Of a DNA stretch of 64,000 nucleotides, positions 1 to 11,489 are shown piece by piece. A model generated the notes under the pieces. That model did not search any database. It had not been told where the DNA came from and saw only the letters and a program-made list of their open reading frames with translations. Numbering within the stretch: the first letter of the stretch is position 1; every line of letters starts with the position of its first letter. The stretch comes from Engraulis encrasicolus (taxonomy: Eukaryota; Chordata; Actinopteri; Clupeiformes; Engraulidae): NCBI RefSeq assembly GCF_034702125.1, contig NC_085860.1:17308664-17372663 (forward strand), read 5' to 3'. The position numbers and the translations under genes are program-made.

Positions 1-768
1 CTGCTTTGTTTCCACTGAATTTCCTGAATGAAGAGAAGATGCGTGTGCATGTGGACCGAGTGTTGAGTGGGGACGGTGGGCCTAACGCCCAGTGTGATGT
101 ATGTGTGCCCCCAAACAGTGGCGCACAATGAACTTCTGAACTGTGGGTGAGCGTGTGGATGGTTTTCATTTTTGGTTTGTTTTGTTGTCTGTTCTATGTG
201 AATCAGACCATTAATTCTGTGTTTTGTTTGTTTGTTTGTTTTGTTTTATACATACCACACTTCCCCCCCCATCCAACCAGTGCCTGGACTACCCCACTTT
301 CCCTAGAGACTTGGTTTGCTGTGTTGTAGTTGTAGGGTGCCCTTTTGGCATCAAAGTGTGTTTATTGCAGTGTGAATTATATGTGCATCTTGTGTTTTAT
401 ACCAACTGTAACTTAATGTTTGCATGTCTTTAATTATGTAAGGGGTGTGGAATATCCAGTGGCCTTGGGGATAATGGAACTAACGTGGCATGTGTAAATA
501 CCCCCTGTCTGTTTTAGTCTGTCCACACTCAAGGCTTTCGCCACCCGTGACTTGGGTGTTTGCCTTGAGTTTTACAGAGGAAAAAGAATATTTAAATAAA
601 AGAATTAAGTGTGCATCCTGTCTCTGTCGTCCCTGCCGAACCTGTGTGCCTTAGTGCATTAACTTTCTAGAGGGGAGCAATAGCTCTCCCTAGTGGCGTA
701 GTCGGATATAGAACAAAACTGGTAATTATTATCTTGGGTAAGAAGCATAAAATGCCCACTCTGCTACA
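1..768 (+). mobile_element. LTR, 3' part (gypsy-like LTR family A)
   Basis: This is the downstream part of an LTR that starts before the window. A poly(A)-signal-like AATAAA near 596 is followed by a U5-like stretch with CCTGTGTG and a CTCTCCCTAGTGGCGTAGTCGG core, and it ends CTCTGCTACA at 761-768. The same blocks occur in the same order in the complete solo LTR at 32575-33865 and, inverted, at 950-1935. ORFs at 147-433 are not convincing genes. Family assignment is by comparison within the window; no internal retrotransposon sequence is attached here. Confidence 0.6.
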
Positions 769-775
769 TGATGTC

Positions 776-1935
776 AATAATGGCAAACAAAAAAGTTTGG
801 GAGTTAGGATAGGAAGGCTAGACCAGAGACGATCTAAAATTTAAATTAATTAAATCATCTTTGGCTAGTTAGACTATCCGTGACTCTGGGCCGTCAGCAA
901 TTAATTAAAATAATAATTACCAATTTCAAACAGATGATTGCACGACTACGCCACTGAGGGAATTTCGCCCCCAGAATTTATTTAGACTTCAACTGTTGAA
1001 CCCAGCAGCACATGTTCGTTGAGGTCGGACCACATAGACAGGGTTCAAATGACTTCCGTTATTGTCTTACACTTTCTTTTTAAAATTTACAAACAGTCAA
1101 AATAGATTAGGCCTAACGGCTATTGGACACCCGCGCCCCCCACATGGGCCAAGGAGGCCAAGATTTTCCCCGCTAGTAATAGGCCTACACAGCACAGCAA
1201 ACCAAAATTAAATAATGAAATGAAAATACAAAGCACGGCAAACCCACACCGATACCACTGCACACTTGTGATTTCCTTTTACGCACAGCAAACAAGATCT
1301 ATTTAGGGGTAACCCGCACGCTGGGCGGCCCAAGTGGTGTGAGGTGAACCAAAAATAAACAAAAGAAAGATACAAATAAACAAAACAACAAACAGAGAAC
1401 TCTCACTTTCTCCTAAATCACACAAAATAAGAACTGAAAGCAAAGGGGGAAACGTCACACACTCGCGCACGCACACACACACACACACACAGTCACTCTC
1501 CAATATAAACAGCAGCCCGCAGACAGACCAACAGGTGGATCCACAGGTACCACGGACAGCGACCGACTGTCTCGAAGTCGCCGGGCAAAGGGCGCAAAAA
1601 GCCTGGTTCCTATAACGCCAAGTACGAAGTTGGCCTAGTGAACCAAATGTGGCCGCGCTTACAGTCGCACCCCCGTCATAGACCAAACTCCACGAAATTG
1701 TCCCTCTCTCGTGAAGCGAGGCTCTACACGGGCTCGACTCCCCAGCGGCACCACACACACAAACAAAAGGCAAAGTTGCCACAAGCACACAAACAATCTG
1801 ACGGTTCCCTCCGACTCCGAGCAGATTGTGCCAACCTTTTAAAAGCGTGCTAAGTTTTGCCAATTGGTGCCTACTGATCACATGGGGCACCAACGCACGA
1901 CAGACTAAATGATGCTAAGGCTCCATCATGTTACA
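776..1935 (-). mobile_element. LTR of family A, inverted, tail to tail with the preceding one
   Basis: Read on the minus strand it starts TGTAACATG at 1935. It contains an 18-base block, GAGAAAGTGAGAGTTCTC, shared with the solo LTR at 32575-33865, and the CAGTGGCGTAGTCG core at about 942-955. The minus 196-residue ORF over 1303-1893 lies within the LTR and resembles no known protein. A (CA)n tract at 1472-1491 is internal. The expected TGCTACA end is not clear between 776 and 900, so the 3' edge is uncertain and probably truncated against the first LTR. Confidence 0.5.
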
Positions 1936-2068
1936 CCTACACTACAAGTAGTGACCCAAAGGTAATTGGGGGGTAGGCTAAGCTGTGCAGCGGTTAAGGG
2001 ACTGTCCAAGAATTGTGAGGGGTGATATTGGGACTGAAAATGGACATGTGAGAGCATTCCATTCCGAC

Positions 2069-2243
2069 ACTAGTGTGCTGTCAGAGATCACCTGGTGTGC
2101 CATGGAAAATTAAATGGCTGTAGGCCTACCTTTATAGGCAATATGGTTGTATTTTCAGTTAACATTTTCATTGGTGGTGTGCCTTGGCATTTTCCCTCGA
2201 TAAAAGGTGTGCCTTTGCTCAAAAAAGGTTGAAAACCAAACAA
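2069..2243 (-). mobile_element. hAT-type MITE remnant
   Basis: The left side (ACTAGTGTGCTGTCAGAGAT, then CCTGGTGTGCCATGGAAAATT) is a diverged copy of the right end of the hAT element at 59406-63137. The right side (AGGTGTGCC, then AAAAAAGGTTGAAAACC) matches that element's left end in inverted orientation. It looks like an internally deleted derivative of that family. No target duplication is evident. Confidence 0.5.
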
Positions 2244-2361
2244 CGGAGTGAAATTCTCACGTATTGATGTGCATTGGTGTAGAATGCTGGATGAGGTGCA
2301 TGTGTGTGCCGTGCGTGCGTGTGTGCTGGGGGGAGCGCCAGTCTGGGTCATACTGGTAGAG

Positions 2362-2465
2362 CAGTAGTTCTCAACCATTTTTTGAACAAACGCCCCCTGA
2401 ACCTCATCATAAGCATCCCAATGCCCCCTTGATCCCTCCCAGTGCCCCTTGGTTTTAAAAAAATA
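2362..2465 (+). mobile_element. hAT-like end (CAGTAGTTCTCAACC)
   Basis: The sequence begins CAGTAGTTCTCAACC and is followed by a run of GCCCCCTGA/TGCCCCTT motifs, typical of abundant fish hAT-derived MITEs. No matching second end was found nearby, so this is a fragment. Confidence 0.4.
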
Positions 2466-2662
2466 TAATGGACTAATTACCCCCGATGGCAATAAGCACC
2501 AACCCTATCAGCTATCCTTCTCAACTAGGGCTGTCCAAAGAGGTTATAGCGCTAACGTTGAGAAATATTAAGGCGCGTGTGTGGGGTGCAGAGAATTCTG
2601 AACAGGGTGGGCATAGGGGTCTATAAGGTGATCAATGAAGGGGTGGAATGGGAGGGCTATGG

Positions 2663-2664
<2 letters not shown>

Positions 2665-2719
<55 letters not shown>
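2665..2719 (+). repeat. (GT)n microsatellite
   Basis: Nearly perfect GT dinucleotide run of about 55 bases. Confidence 0.95.
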
Positions 2720-2722
<3 letters not shown>

Positions 2723-4101
2723 GTCCCGCCACACCTAGGAAAAACTGTCCTGTCAGTGTTTTAGTTTGCGCAAGGTTGCGTTAGGCTACGGCCCTTTACG
2801 CCCGTTACGCTATGATTTTGGACTGCTTACAACAAAGCCAGATCATCAATGCCAGTGCGCTCTCACCCTTCTGCCAAACTTGACACTTCTCCATGAATTT
2901 TTGACAGTTGTTAGTCATCTCTGTGAGCTCTGCGTTAGATTTCAGCGATATCTCTCAGTGCTACAGGGTCGGAAACCATGGCACCATGGGGCACGTGGCG
3001 GTACGAGTTACATCCAAAAGTAATTTGTGTTCGCTAAAAGCCATCACTGTAAAACTGGTTCACAATTAAAAGCAAATAACTATTTGATTTCCTCCATTTA
3101 CCTAAGAGCCGATGTCATGTATAACAGGAGGAATTTTCTACCACAGGAAGGAAATATGTTGCTTTCTATTCATTGAGCTACTGCATGAAGTTCCGTGATC
3201 TGCCATCATGTCATGCGTTAAGAAACATTAATCCAAGTCTGACCGAGAAAACTATTAACCAATGCCCACTTTGGATAGTTCCAAATGTCAGAGTTGTTAC
3301 AAGTCTAAGCTCTCTGCATGGCTAAGCAGTGATAGCCTACTTGATTTAGCCTATTATAGCCTACATTAAAAAGGGAGAACCGCAACAAACGACACATTGT
3401 GTTCAACGTTTCAAGAAAAAGAAAGATAGAAACAGTGTGCTGCCTCAACGTCGAGGCCTATGTTAAAATTAGGCCTACATAATTCAGATGTGGGTCTTGA
3501 CATGACAAAATAATTTTCATATGCTTAATCATCTTTGAAAATAACCGTTCGGTAAACAGTTGTCCCGTCTGCCTTCCTTAATTCTGTCATACAGAGCTTC
3601 TGCATTGCAGACACGTGTCGTCCAACAAATCCTATATTTCCCCTTGTGTCTGTTCGCAAAGCAAGGTGCTACGGTGTCTCTCAATCTGTTGTTTATTTAA
3701 CTTAAAACAATGTATAAAATAACGGTATCCTTGCACGTCCTTCCAGCGGTAGTAGCCTAATGTTTTTGACTGTCAGCATCCCTCTCGCTGTTATCCAACA
3801 ACAGTGGTGGTTGAATTGAATAGCCTACCCCTACAACTGTGGCATGTCAAAGCCGTACACGTGTTGGTTCAGACTGCCCCCCGGTGACCAAAAAGTGTGC
3901 TGCAAATCAAAGTGGTGAACCCGCAGATGTAAGTTTTAATTTGCGTTATCTCGCAAAAGATTTGCGTTATCTCGCAAAGGTGTTAGTCTCCAGTGCATAC
4001 ATTCCCCACCCCCCAAAAAATCCCCCCATGTCACCTCTGGGCTTCCGTAGGATCCCTCTGAATACTGTTGGGAAACTTTTGGTGAACTGAACGGCCTTCA
4101 C
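2720..4101. other. Non-coding stretch with a short tandem duplication
   Basis: No gene is supported. The ORFs at 2766-3023 and 3839-4090 have no recognisable domain or splice context. A 17-base motif, TTGCGTTATCTCGCAAA, occurs twice (3941-3957 and 3962-3978) and is itself partly palindromic. Confidence 0.5.
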
Positions 4102-4430
4102 CAGTGCTTCCCAAACTTCTTGACATCACATACCCCTTGGAGCATTTCATCTCCATCCGTGTCCCCCCCATCCCCCCTCCCGAGATCGACTGCAGTGTCA
4201 TGTTTGGATTTTAAAACGTTGTCCAGTGGAAGGAAGGAATGTGATTTTAACTATTGGGAGACGAACGGACCACATGTCTGTTATCAGATTATTCTATTCT
4301 TCTTATTAATGTTTTGGATGAGTGGAGATCATTCGACTCCAAATCAAATCTACCGTTGGGTACCAATAAAAGTGACAAAGTGTTTCCTTGAGAATAACCC
4401 AGCTTGATGGGCAAGGTTGCGCATTACAAA
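4102..4430 (+). mobile_element. hAT-like end fragment (CAGTGCTTCCCAAACTTC)
   Basis: Begins CAGTGCTTCCCAAACTTCTT, a form of the common hAT terminus CAGTGNTTCCCAAAC. The opposite end is not present before the gypsy LTR at 4431, so it may have been cut by that insertion. Confidence 0.35.
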
Positions 4431-5074
4431 TGTAGCAGGATGACCAGCGATGGAGTGGACGAGAGACAGGTTTTCTTCCCAACAGGAAAAGCTTTTATTT
4501 TTATTTTTCTTCTTTTTAGATTTTTCTTAAAAGAGTGAATATATACAGTGCGTTCAAAACAGCAAAACAAAGATGACAAATTATCGAAATAAAAATAGGC
4601 AAGAGTGCCAGACTATGTCTATCAGACCCTGAGCACTACTTACAGACAAGGCATGAAGCACAACCTTCCCCTACAACGTTCAAACCAGACACTGAGGCTC
4701 TGAGCCATTTACAGAGTAACTGCCCCTCCCTCAGGAAAGCCCATTCACAAAATAAATCAATCAACACAATAACAAAAGCCCAAAATAACAAACCAAAGAA
4801 ATGTAAACAAAATACATCAACAACCAAAACCATTTTCATAAAGCAAAACCCCTTCTAAGCTTAGAAAAAGACAATACAAACATTTCCGGTAAAAACACCC
4901 CCGTTCAAAATAGTCTGCTCCGCTGAACCGCGGCCACCCCACTATTTAGGCACATTAGAACAAACCCTCGGTTTCCCCAAACCAGGAAGTGACTGCTGAT
5001 GGTAAACTGGTGAGTTTAAACTGGATCAGAAATTAAGTGTTAAGTGTTTTAACCAAATAAACCAAGATTTTAAC

Positions 5075-6007
5075 TAGTGATGGCAAAATGAAGCTTTTTG
5101 AAACTTTGAAGCTTTCATTGGAATTGGTTCGAAAAATGGTTCGAGCTTTGAATCGATTCAAACTCTATGATGACATCTGCTGGCAAAAACGTTGAATTGC
5201 AGTTTTAACCAAAAATCGCTCGAATAAATAAATGTAGGGCCTATTCTTGAAAAGAAAAAAAACGATTGCCTTCACGTTTGGTTTTTGATTACAAGTTAAT
5301 GGGTTTCATTGTGTATTTTAGTCACTGAACTGTGACAATAGACTAGGCCTACTCATGGGCATAAAAATCTCCTAACAATTTACCACGTTACATTGCAAAA
5401 CTGGAATATTTTATCCTGGAAAACCGTTTACAAATATTTTTAAGACACATCAGTAGAATTCTATAATGGATGCCGCTAATTCCATCTAACTTCAAATGAG
5501 TGGCAAACTCGTTTCAGGGACTAGCCTAGACCAGGGATTGAACATGCAACTTAATGACTAAGAGTGCAGCACCTTAACCGCTACACCATGGGTCAGTCCC
5601 CTCCTCAGCGTTAAAGAACAAGTTATCTAAAACAGTTGAAGATGGGCGGACTTACACAAATCACTGTTTAATGGCGGTTTACTTTTAACTGCTACATTTT
5701 CAAAGGGCAAATTACAGTGGCCGTAGAGCACACTTTCCTTGATTATGCTTTTATGGCGCTGCGTTGAATTATTCCGACTACAATCCCGCAATCGCACACA
5801 ACTCTTGAAGCAACTTCGACCCTCTGTGCTTCGATGCGCAACCCTTTCAATTCCATCTCGAGTCATCACGTGACTTTCGAAGCTTCAAACGTCACTAATC
5901 ATGTGATCAATGCACAACGAATCAAGCTCCGAAACAAGCTTTGTCTTTTGTTTTTTTCAATTACTCGAAACACGCTCCGAATCAGGAGAGTCAAAGGGCC
6001 ATCACTA
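5075..6007. mobile_element. hAT element, non-autonomous, TIR TAGTGATGG
   Basis: Starts TAGTGATGG and ends CCATCACTA, with flanking 8-mers ATTTTAAC (5067-5074) and ATTTTAAA (6008-6015), seven of eight matching. An 8-bp duplication fits hAT. GAAGCTTT/AAGCTTT-rich subterminal sequence occurs at both ends. No transposase is recognisable; the ORFs at 5627-5869 and 5834-6028 are by-products. It lies inside the gypsy LTR and so is younger than it. Confidence 0.75.
5512..5600 (-). repeat. tRNA-derived SINE-like head
   Basis: The minus strand carries an A-box-like GTAGCGGTTAAGG and, about 35 bases on, a B-box-like GTTCAATCCC, the arrangement of a tRNA-derived RNA polymerase III promoter. No complete tRNA fold is seen. 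It lies inside the hAT element. Confidence 0.5.
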
Positions 6008-6397
6008 ATTTTAAATAACCTGTTGTAAGCGATGATGTTTTAACCATAGGGATTGCTAAACCAGATGAAAGATCATGAATGATTAACGGTATGAAATGCG
6101 CGTTTTGAAACAATGTAACAATGGAAATGCCGGTAGGCCTTTCCCTGCATTCTAAGTTACAATGCTAGGTTAAAGTTGGCAAATGAAGGTGATGAATGAC
6201 TGAACAATGAACAAGGGAAATGAAAACAGAACATACGGATGACTGGAGAGTGAACCACAGTCGGAATCAGTGCAGCATGATGTTAAATGCCCGCTAATTA
6301 CTGCCTGAGCGCCATAGGCTGCGTAAGCGTCACAGCTCAGTCTGTGACATCCCCCCTCCCCCCCTTCTGAGGATGCCCCCTCTGCTGGTCTAGAAAG

Positions 6398-7459
6398 TTA
6401 GTCTGCAGGGATATTTAGCTTCCCTGACCTGTACAATACCTCAAAATCAAACGGTTGCCAGAAACCACCTAGTGATTCTTTAGTCTTTTCTTTAGAGTCC
6501 ATTCTCCCTAGCCAAGACAATGCCCTGTGGTCAGTTTCTAAAACAAATTTCCTCCCCAACAAATAATATTTAAAAGAGTCCAATGCCCACTTAATAGCGA
6601 GACATTCTTTCTCAACAGTGGAGTAGTTGCACTCCCGTGGCAGCAGTTTGCGGCTGATGTATGCCACAGGTTTCAAGTGTCCGTCTTCTTCCTGCAGCAA
6701 TACCGCACCAAGGCCTCGCTCTGAGGCATCAGTTTGGACGGTAAAAGTCTTGTTGAAGTCAGGGCTGAGCAGCACAGGCTCCCTGCACAAGGAGTCCTTC
6801 AAGCCCTGAAATGCTGCCTCACCAACCTTGTTAGGCTGACACTTGCGTGTGAGCTCGGTCAACTGGACCGCTCTCCCGGAAAAGTTGGGTATAAAGCGTC
6901 TGTACCACCCAACCAAGCCCAGGAAAGAGCGCACCTGTTTCTTGGTGGTGGGGCGCTCAGCGGCCTTGATGGCCTCAACCTTCCCCACATGGGGTCGGAT
7001 GACACCCCGGCCCAGCATGTAGCCCACGTACGGCATGGGGTACGGGTCGAACTTGGACTGGGTGTTGACCTTCCTGCAGTCCAGGCAGAACCGCAGGTTG
7101 CTGTCCTTCTTGGGGACGAGGATGATGGGGCTGTTCAACTCACTGGAAGATGGCTCGATCACCCCCAGCTCCAGCATCATGTCCAGCTCGTCCCTCAGCA
7201 CGGGCAGCAGGCTCTCTGGAACACGGTAGCATTGTTGTCTCACCGGCTGCTGGTCTTTCAGGGTGATGCGGTGCTCCACCATCTCCGTCCGTCCCGGCTG
7301 CTCCACGAAGAGATCCTCTGGAAGGATGGCGGTCAGCTCCTGCTGACAGTCGTTGGGCAGATGGCTCAGGTCCAGCGTCGATCCTTCTCCCCAGCACGGT
7401 AGGTAGTGCTCGTTGTACTCCTCCTCTTCCTCAATGGCACGGATGAACAGGGCAGACAC
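6398..7459 (-). pseudogene. Ty3/gypsy reverse transcriptase (deleted) plus RNase H
   Basis: A 353-residue ORF. Residues 60-150 match the start of a Ty3/gypsy reverse transcriptase (leader with VYRVP-like motif, LNSPIILVPKKDSNLRFCLD, then FDPYPMP). The sequence then jumps from PYPMP to YVGYMLGRGVIRPHVGKVEA, so the central block with the catalytic YxDD motif is missing. RNase H follows with its acidic positions visible: TDASERGLGAVL, STVEKECLAIKWAL and ETDHRAL. The ORF ends at NIPAD, close to the polypurine tract. The RT deletion rules out polymerase function. It lies downstream of integrase and in another frame, overlapping it by about 94 bases. In this arrangement RT/RNase H is last in pol, as in Gmr1-type elements. 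Confidence 0.85.
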
Positions 7460-8337
7460 CTCTGGCTCTTGCTCTTGTCAGTCCACTTCTTCAGCATGTT
7501 CACATGGTAGACCTGGTGCTTCTTGCGGTGGTCCGGCATGTGGACCTCGTAAGTCACCGTTCCCATCTGCCTGGTAACAGCATAAGGCCCCTGCCACATT
7601 GACAGTAGTTTGTTGTCGGCGCTGGGCAGCTGCAGCAGGACCTTGTCACCAGCCTGGAAACAGCGTGATCTGGCAGAACGGTTGTACCACGCCTTTTGTC
7701 TCTCTTGCGCCCTCTGCAGGTTCTCCTGTGCCAGCATAGATGCAGTAGCAAGCTTCTCTCTCATCTTCAGCACATAAGAGATGATGTTGGTGCCAGTAGA
7801 CGTCTCACCCTCCCAAGTCTCTTTTAGCACATCCAGGGGTCCTCGAACCTGGTGTGCATACAGGAGCTCGAAGGGGGAAAATCCTGTCGATGCCTGGGGT
7901 ACTTCTCTGTAGGCAAAGAGCAAGTATGGTAGCCACTGGTCCCAGTCCTTGCCCGAATCTTCCACAAACTTCCGGAGCATGTTCAAGAGGGTCTGGTTGA
8001 ACCGTTCGACAAGTCCGTCGGTCTGTGGATGGTAAGGAGTGGTTCTGATACGCCTAAGGCCTAAAAGATTGTAAACCTGTCTGAGGGTTTTGCTCATAAA
8101 GTTGGGGCCTTGGTCGTTGAGCACTTCGCGGGGTATCCCTACTCTAGAAAAGAGCTGCAGCAGAGCGATTGCAACTCGCTTGGCTGTAACATCTCTCAGG
8201 GGGAAGGCTTTGGGGTATCTTGTGGCGTAATCACAGATGACAAGAATAAATCTGTTTCCTGATTTGCTCTTTTCAAGAGGGCTTACACCATACTGTACAT
8301 AGAGTATATTGACAAATACTTTATGTTTTAAGAGCAA
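7366..8337 (-). pseudogene. Ty3/gypsy integrase, 5'-truncated
   Basis: A 323-residue ORF whose first ~20 residues are unrelated. From about residue 23 it follows a Ty3/gypsy integrase core: SGNRFILVICDYATRYPKAF, then LNDQGPNFMSK (second Asp) and YHPQTDGLVERFNQTL (catalytic Glu). The C-terminal region ends with the usual HQVYHVNMLKKW. The motif with the first catalytic Asp, normally just before the GPL-like start, is absent because similarity stops near 8290. On the minus strand integrase comes before RT/RNase H, unlike ordinary gypsy order but matching Gmr1-like elements. A frame change near 7470 separates it from the RT ORF. Non-functional. Confidence 0.85.
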
Positions 8338-8579
8338 AATGGTAACATGTCTGTTTTCTGTTCTACTTTGGCCTTAATAAACCCAGATGATATGTTGGCT
8401 ACCTAACCACTTGATTTATTGATTGCTCATTATTTATTATTTGTGGGTGTGGTCCTTTGTTTAAAACATGTCAGCCTGGCTTCCCTCTCTCACACACTCA
8501 AAAACTTTAAACAACAACATGTGGAAATCCCATTGGCTTTGGAGGGATACAGCTGTCAAATTAGCCTAAAATTCATCAA

Positions 8580-9055
8580 GATACTGCACTCTACTGTACT
8601 GTGGTGTAGTGTACTCTGCTATACTGTACTGTACTCTACTGCACTGTACTGTATGATACTGTACTGTACTGTACTGTACTCTACTGTAATGTGATATACC
8701 GTACTGTACTCTATTGCACCGTACTATACTGTACTGTAATGTGATATACCATACTGTACTGTACTGCACTGCACTGCACCGTACTGTATGCTATTGTACT
8801 GTACTGCACCGTACTGCATGCGACTCTACTGTACTGTACTGTACTGCACCGTACTGTATGCTACTGTAATGTAATGTGATATAGCATACTGTACTGTACT
8901 CTACTGTACCGTACTGTACTGCACCGTACTGTATGCTATTGTACTGTACTGCACCGTACTGCTTGCGACTGTACTGTACTGTACTCTACTGTACTGAACT
9001 TTACTATACTGCACCGTACTGTATGCTACTGTACTGTACTGCACTGTACTGTACA
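8580..9055 (+). repeat. Pentanucleotide satellite (CTGTA)n, degenerate
   Basis: About 475 bp of CTGTA/TACTG units with scattered variants (CTCTA, CACTG, CACCGTACTG) and higher-order blocks repeating GCACCGTACTGTATGCTA. ORFs on both strands here follow from the repeat and are not genes. Confidence 0.9.
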
Positions 9056-10829
9056 ACTACATAGTAGAACTGAAACATGTGGAGCATTCTGAGGTCATGT
9101 ACAATATGATGCAAAATGGTGTAGTGGGAATGAGTTGTGTTACTATTACCAAGGAGAGTAGAGACAGGACAGCTTACTGACATCATAACAGCGTAGTACA
9201 AAATGATGGCAAGGGGAGTACGGAAATTTTATTCTTCTTCTACGATCAGTATTGGAAGCATCAGGGAAGCATGCAATGCCACTTCCGCGAGGGTCGGAGA
9301 GTGGAACAGGTCATAGGACAGCGTGAATGTTTGTCAGCTGTCCTTCATTACCCCCAGCAATTACTGCTGACCAACAGCTGCAGTTAATTTGGTCACAAAT
9401 TATCCATCATGGTGTCGTCACCACTGACCATGCGCAAGGGAGTACGGAGATTGTATCCATGCGCAAGGGAGTTAATTTTCCATCCACTCGTGTCCTCAGG
9501 CACGTGTCCTCAGGCAGGTACTACACCGTGGCCAATGCATTTCCCCCAAGAGATTGTTCTTCTGTTGAGTTTCTTTGCTATTACCACTCAAACTCTATGG
9601 CAGACTATCCTTCCTCCCAGACTATTTGTGTGCCTTGCATATCAAGAAAATGAGTAATGAGTACCAGTAATGATTTACTTTTATAGTAGGCTATATACCA
9701 TATGAGAACTGTTCTTTTATATAGATATTTCTCCTATGGGTAAGGGTGGCAAAGACCTATGGTACATGTTGTCCATCAGCTGTCAGTTTTGAAGTAGCAA
9801 TTGAAGTACTCAATGATTACTGAGCTAACTGTAATACAACTTGAGGACTTGAAAAAAACAATTTAACTCTGCCTACTTACTCAACACCTACTTAGAAATC
9901 ATTTCCATTTAATTTGAACTGAGGACATAATGTGGCCTACATATATTGAGCAATCCGTAATGCCATTCTAAAGATGACTGAAGTGCACTCACTATGTGCA
10001 CAATGCTACTTGTGAAAATAATTAGGTGAGCTTATGGGTTCTTCATATGGAGAGGTCCTGTCCTTTTCCCTCTCATACAAATAAACAATATCGGTTAAGG
10101 ACATTTGAGGATGGAGAACCTGCTACCTTGGACATCATCTTGCACTGACACTTCCCCATTCAGATGCTGCTGAGCGAGCATTAGCAGCAGTCTATTCTCA
10201 CCATAGTTTTAGTGTGGGAAATGCTCATTTTAATTCAAACCAAGAATCTTCTCAAATCGTTCACAATGTTACATTTGCTGTCAAGCATGTAAGCACAGAC
10301 TCACCCATACTTTCACACTATGTACATTTTTGTAGTTTCATCAATCTGTCAAGCAGGCTACAACTGCCCTTGCTTCATCTCTGCTGAGTTCGGGACTATA
10401 TTAACATTGACCGAAACGTCGTTTATTAAAGAAAGAACAGCGAAATGGTCAGTGTGCGGGAGTTTTTTTGAACTATATTAACATTGTCAGCTAAGTATAA
10501 TGTCATGTAATAACAATGTAATGCATTACACAACATGACATTGTATATGACATGGTAGAATGTTTTTCTTTCGATGGCTCCTAGGCTAGAATTACAGCAT
10601 ATACCCTAAAGAAACACCATGCAAAGTTTGGTGCTTTTGTCACTTCCGTAACGGTAAAACCCTTAACAGACTCCACTAGTAATACCTTCTGCACTTTGCC
10701 TTTGTGGAGCACATACACATTCTCACATTTACACAACAGCTCTGGAGGCTGCCAAGAAGGCACCAATTGTTTGGGGTTTACAAGAGAAAGTGCTCTCTCT
10801 ATATATATGCATCATAAAGCTAACTCCGT
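9056..10829. other. Intergenic, no gene supported
   Basis: ORFs at 9327-9657, 10581-10766 and 10696-10938 have no domain or splice support. A short repeated phrase, GCAAGGGAGTACGGA, occurs near 9206-9224 and 9434-9448. CCGAAACGTCG followed by TTTATTAAAG at about 10411-10430 resembles the 3' tail found next to the Penelope-like fragment at 40600, but is too short to classify. Confidence 0.4.
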
Positions 10830-11425
10830 TTTCTTGGCCTTATTTAAAAGTGGAGAGAGTGGCCAGCTTGGAATATGGCTCCCATCTTGGATTTTTGGCA
10901 TGTCCAAGATCATATTTCAAAAAAGTGCATACACATGAACATTTCTGCCAAATTACATGATTGCATCATTAATTTAACAATGATTGGCCTTATTTGCAAC
11001 TGGAGAGGGTGGCCATCTTGAAAAATCTGCCATCTTGAATTTTGTGTATCCAACACCATATTTTTAAAAAGTGCATTCAAAGAAACATTTCTGCCAAACT
11101 ACATGATTGCATCACTAATTTAACTATTCCTAGAGTTATTACTTATTTGCAAGTGGCGAGGGTTGCCATCTTGAAAAATGGTGGCCATCTTGGATTTTGC
11201 GTGGCCAACACCATATTTTGAAAAAGTACATTCAAATGAACATTTTTGCCAAATTATATGCTTGTATCACTAATTTAAGTGTTCTTAGACTTATTTAGAA
11301 GTGGAGAAGGTGGCCATCTTGAAAAATGGCGGCCATCTTGGATTTTTGCGTGGCCAACGCCCTGAGCTACTATAGAGTACATTCTAATGAACATTTGTGC
11401 CAATTCCCATGCTTGCATACCAAAG
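10830..11425 (+). repeat. ~150-bp tandem repeat, four diverged copies
   Basis: The phrase GGAGAGGGTGGCCATCTTG and variants recur near 10852, 11001, 11156 and 11301, spacing 145-155 bp. Each unit also has GGCCATCTTGGATTTTGCG-like, CACCATATTTTGAAAAAGT and TGCCAAATTACATGATTGCA blocks. No coding potential. Confidence 0.85.
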
Positions 11426-11489
11426 TGAACTATTCTGGGCTATTTTGACAGTTAAGCGCTGCACTAATTCGTCTGCAACGTGTTTTACG

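Larger units (their letters stand above)
4431..6349 (-). mobile_element. 3' LTR of the Gmr1-like gypsy element, interrupted by a hAT
   Basis: On the minus strand the LTR begins TGTCACAGACTGAGC (6349) straight after a polypurine tract (AAGGGGGGAGGGGGGA at about 6350-6366) that follows the RNase H region. It ends CATCCTGCTACA at 4431. Poly(A)-signal-like AATAAAAATAAAA lies at about 4492-4505, then CCTGTCTCTCGTCC, which resembles U5 of the LTR at the window start. Removing the hAT at 5075-6007 and one target copy leaves about 978 bp. The internal side is 5'-truncated, so the second LTR is absent and the target duplication cannot be tested. Confidence 0.6.

Noticed and set aside
1303..1893. 196-residue minus ORF
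   Set aside because: Lies within an inverted LTR and shows no protein-like conservation with the solo LTR at 32.6 kb.
1985..2010. GCAGCGGTTAAGGGACTG as a SINE A box
   Set aside because: No B box at the right distance and no tRNA-like fold.
6734..7402. 222-residue plus ORF
   Set aside because: Antisense shadow of the gypsy RT/RNase H.
7366..7459. Overlap of integrase and RT ORFs as programmed frameshifting
   Set aside because: Both domains are already damaged; a decayed frame is the simpler reading.
8566..9201. Tyr/Ser/Gln-rich ORFs on both strands
   Set aside because: Produced by the CTGTA repeat.
10383..10430. Second hammerhead (CTGCTGAG...CCGAAACGTCG)
   Set aside because: CTGCTGA does not fit CUGANGA and no stem II pairs.
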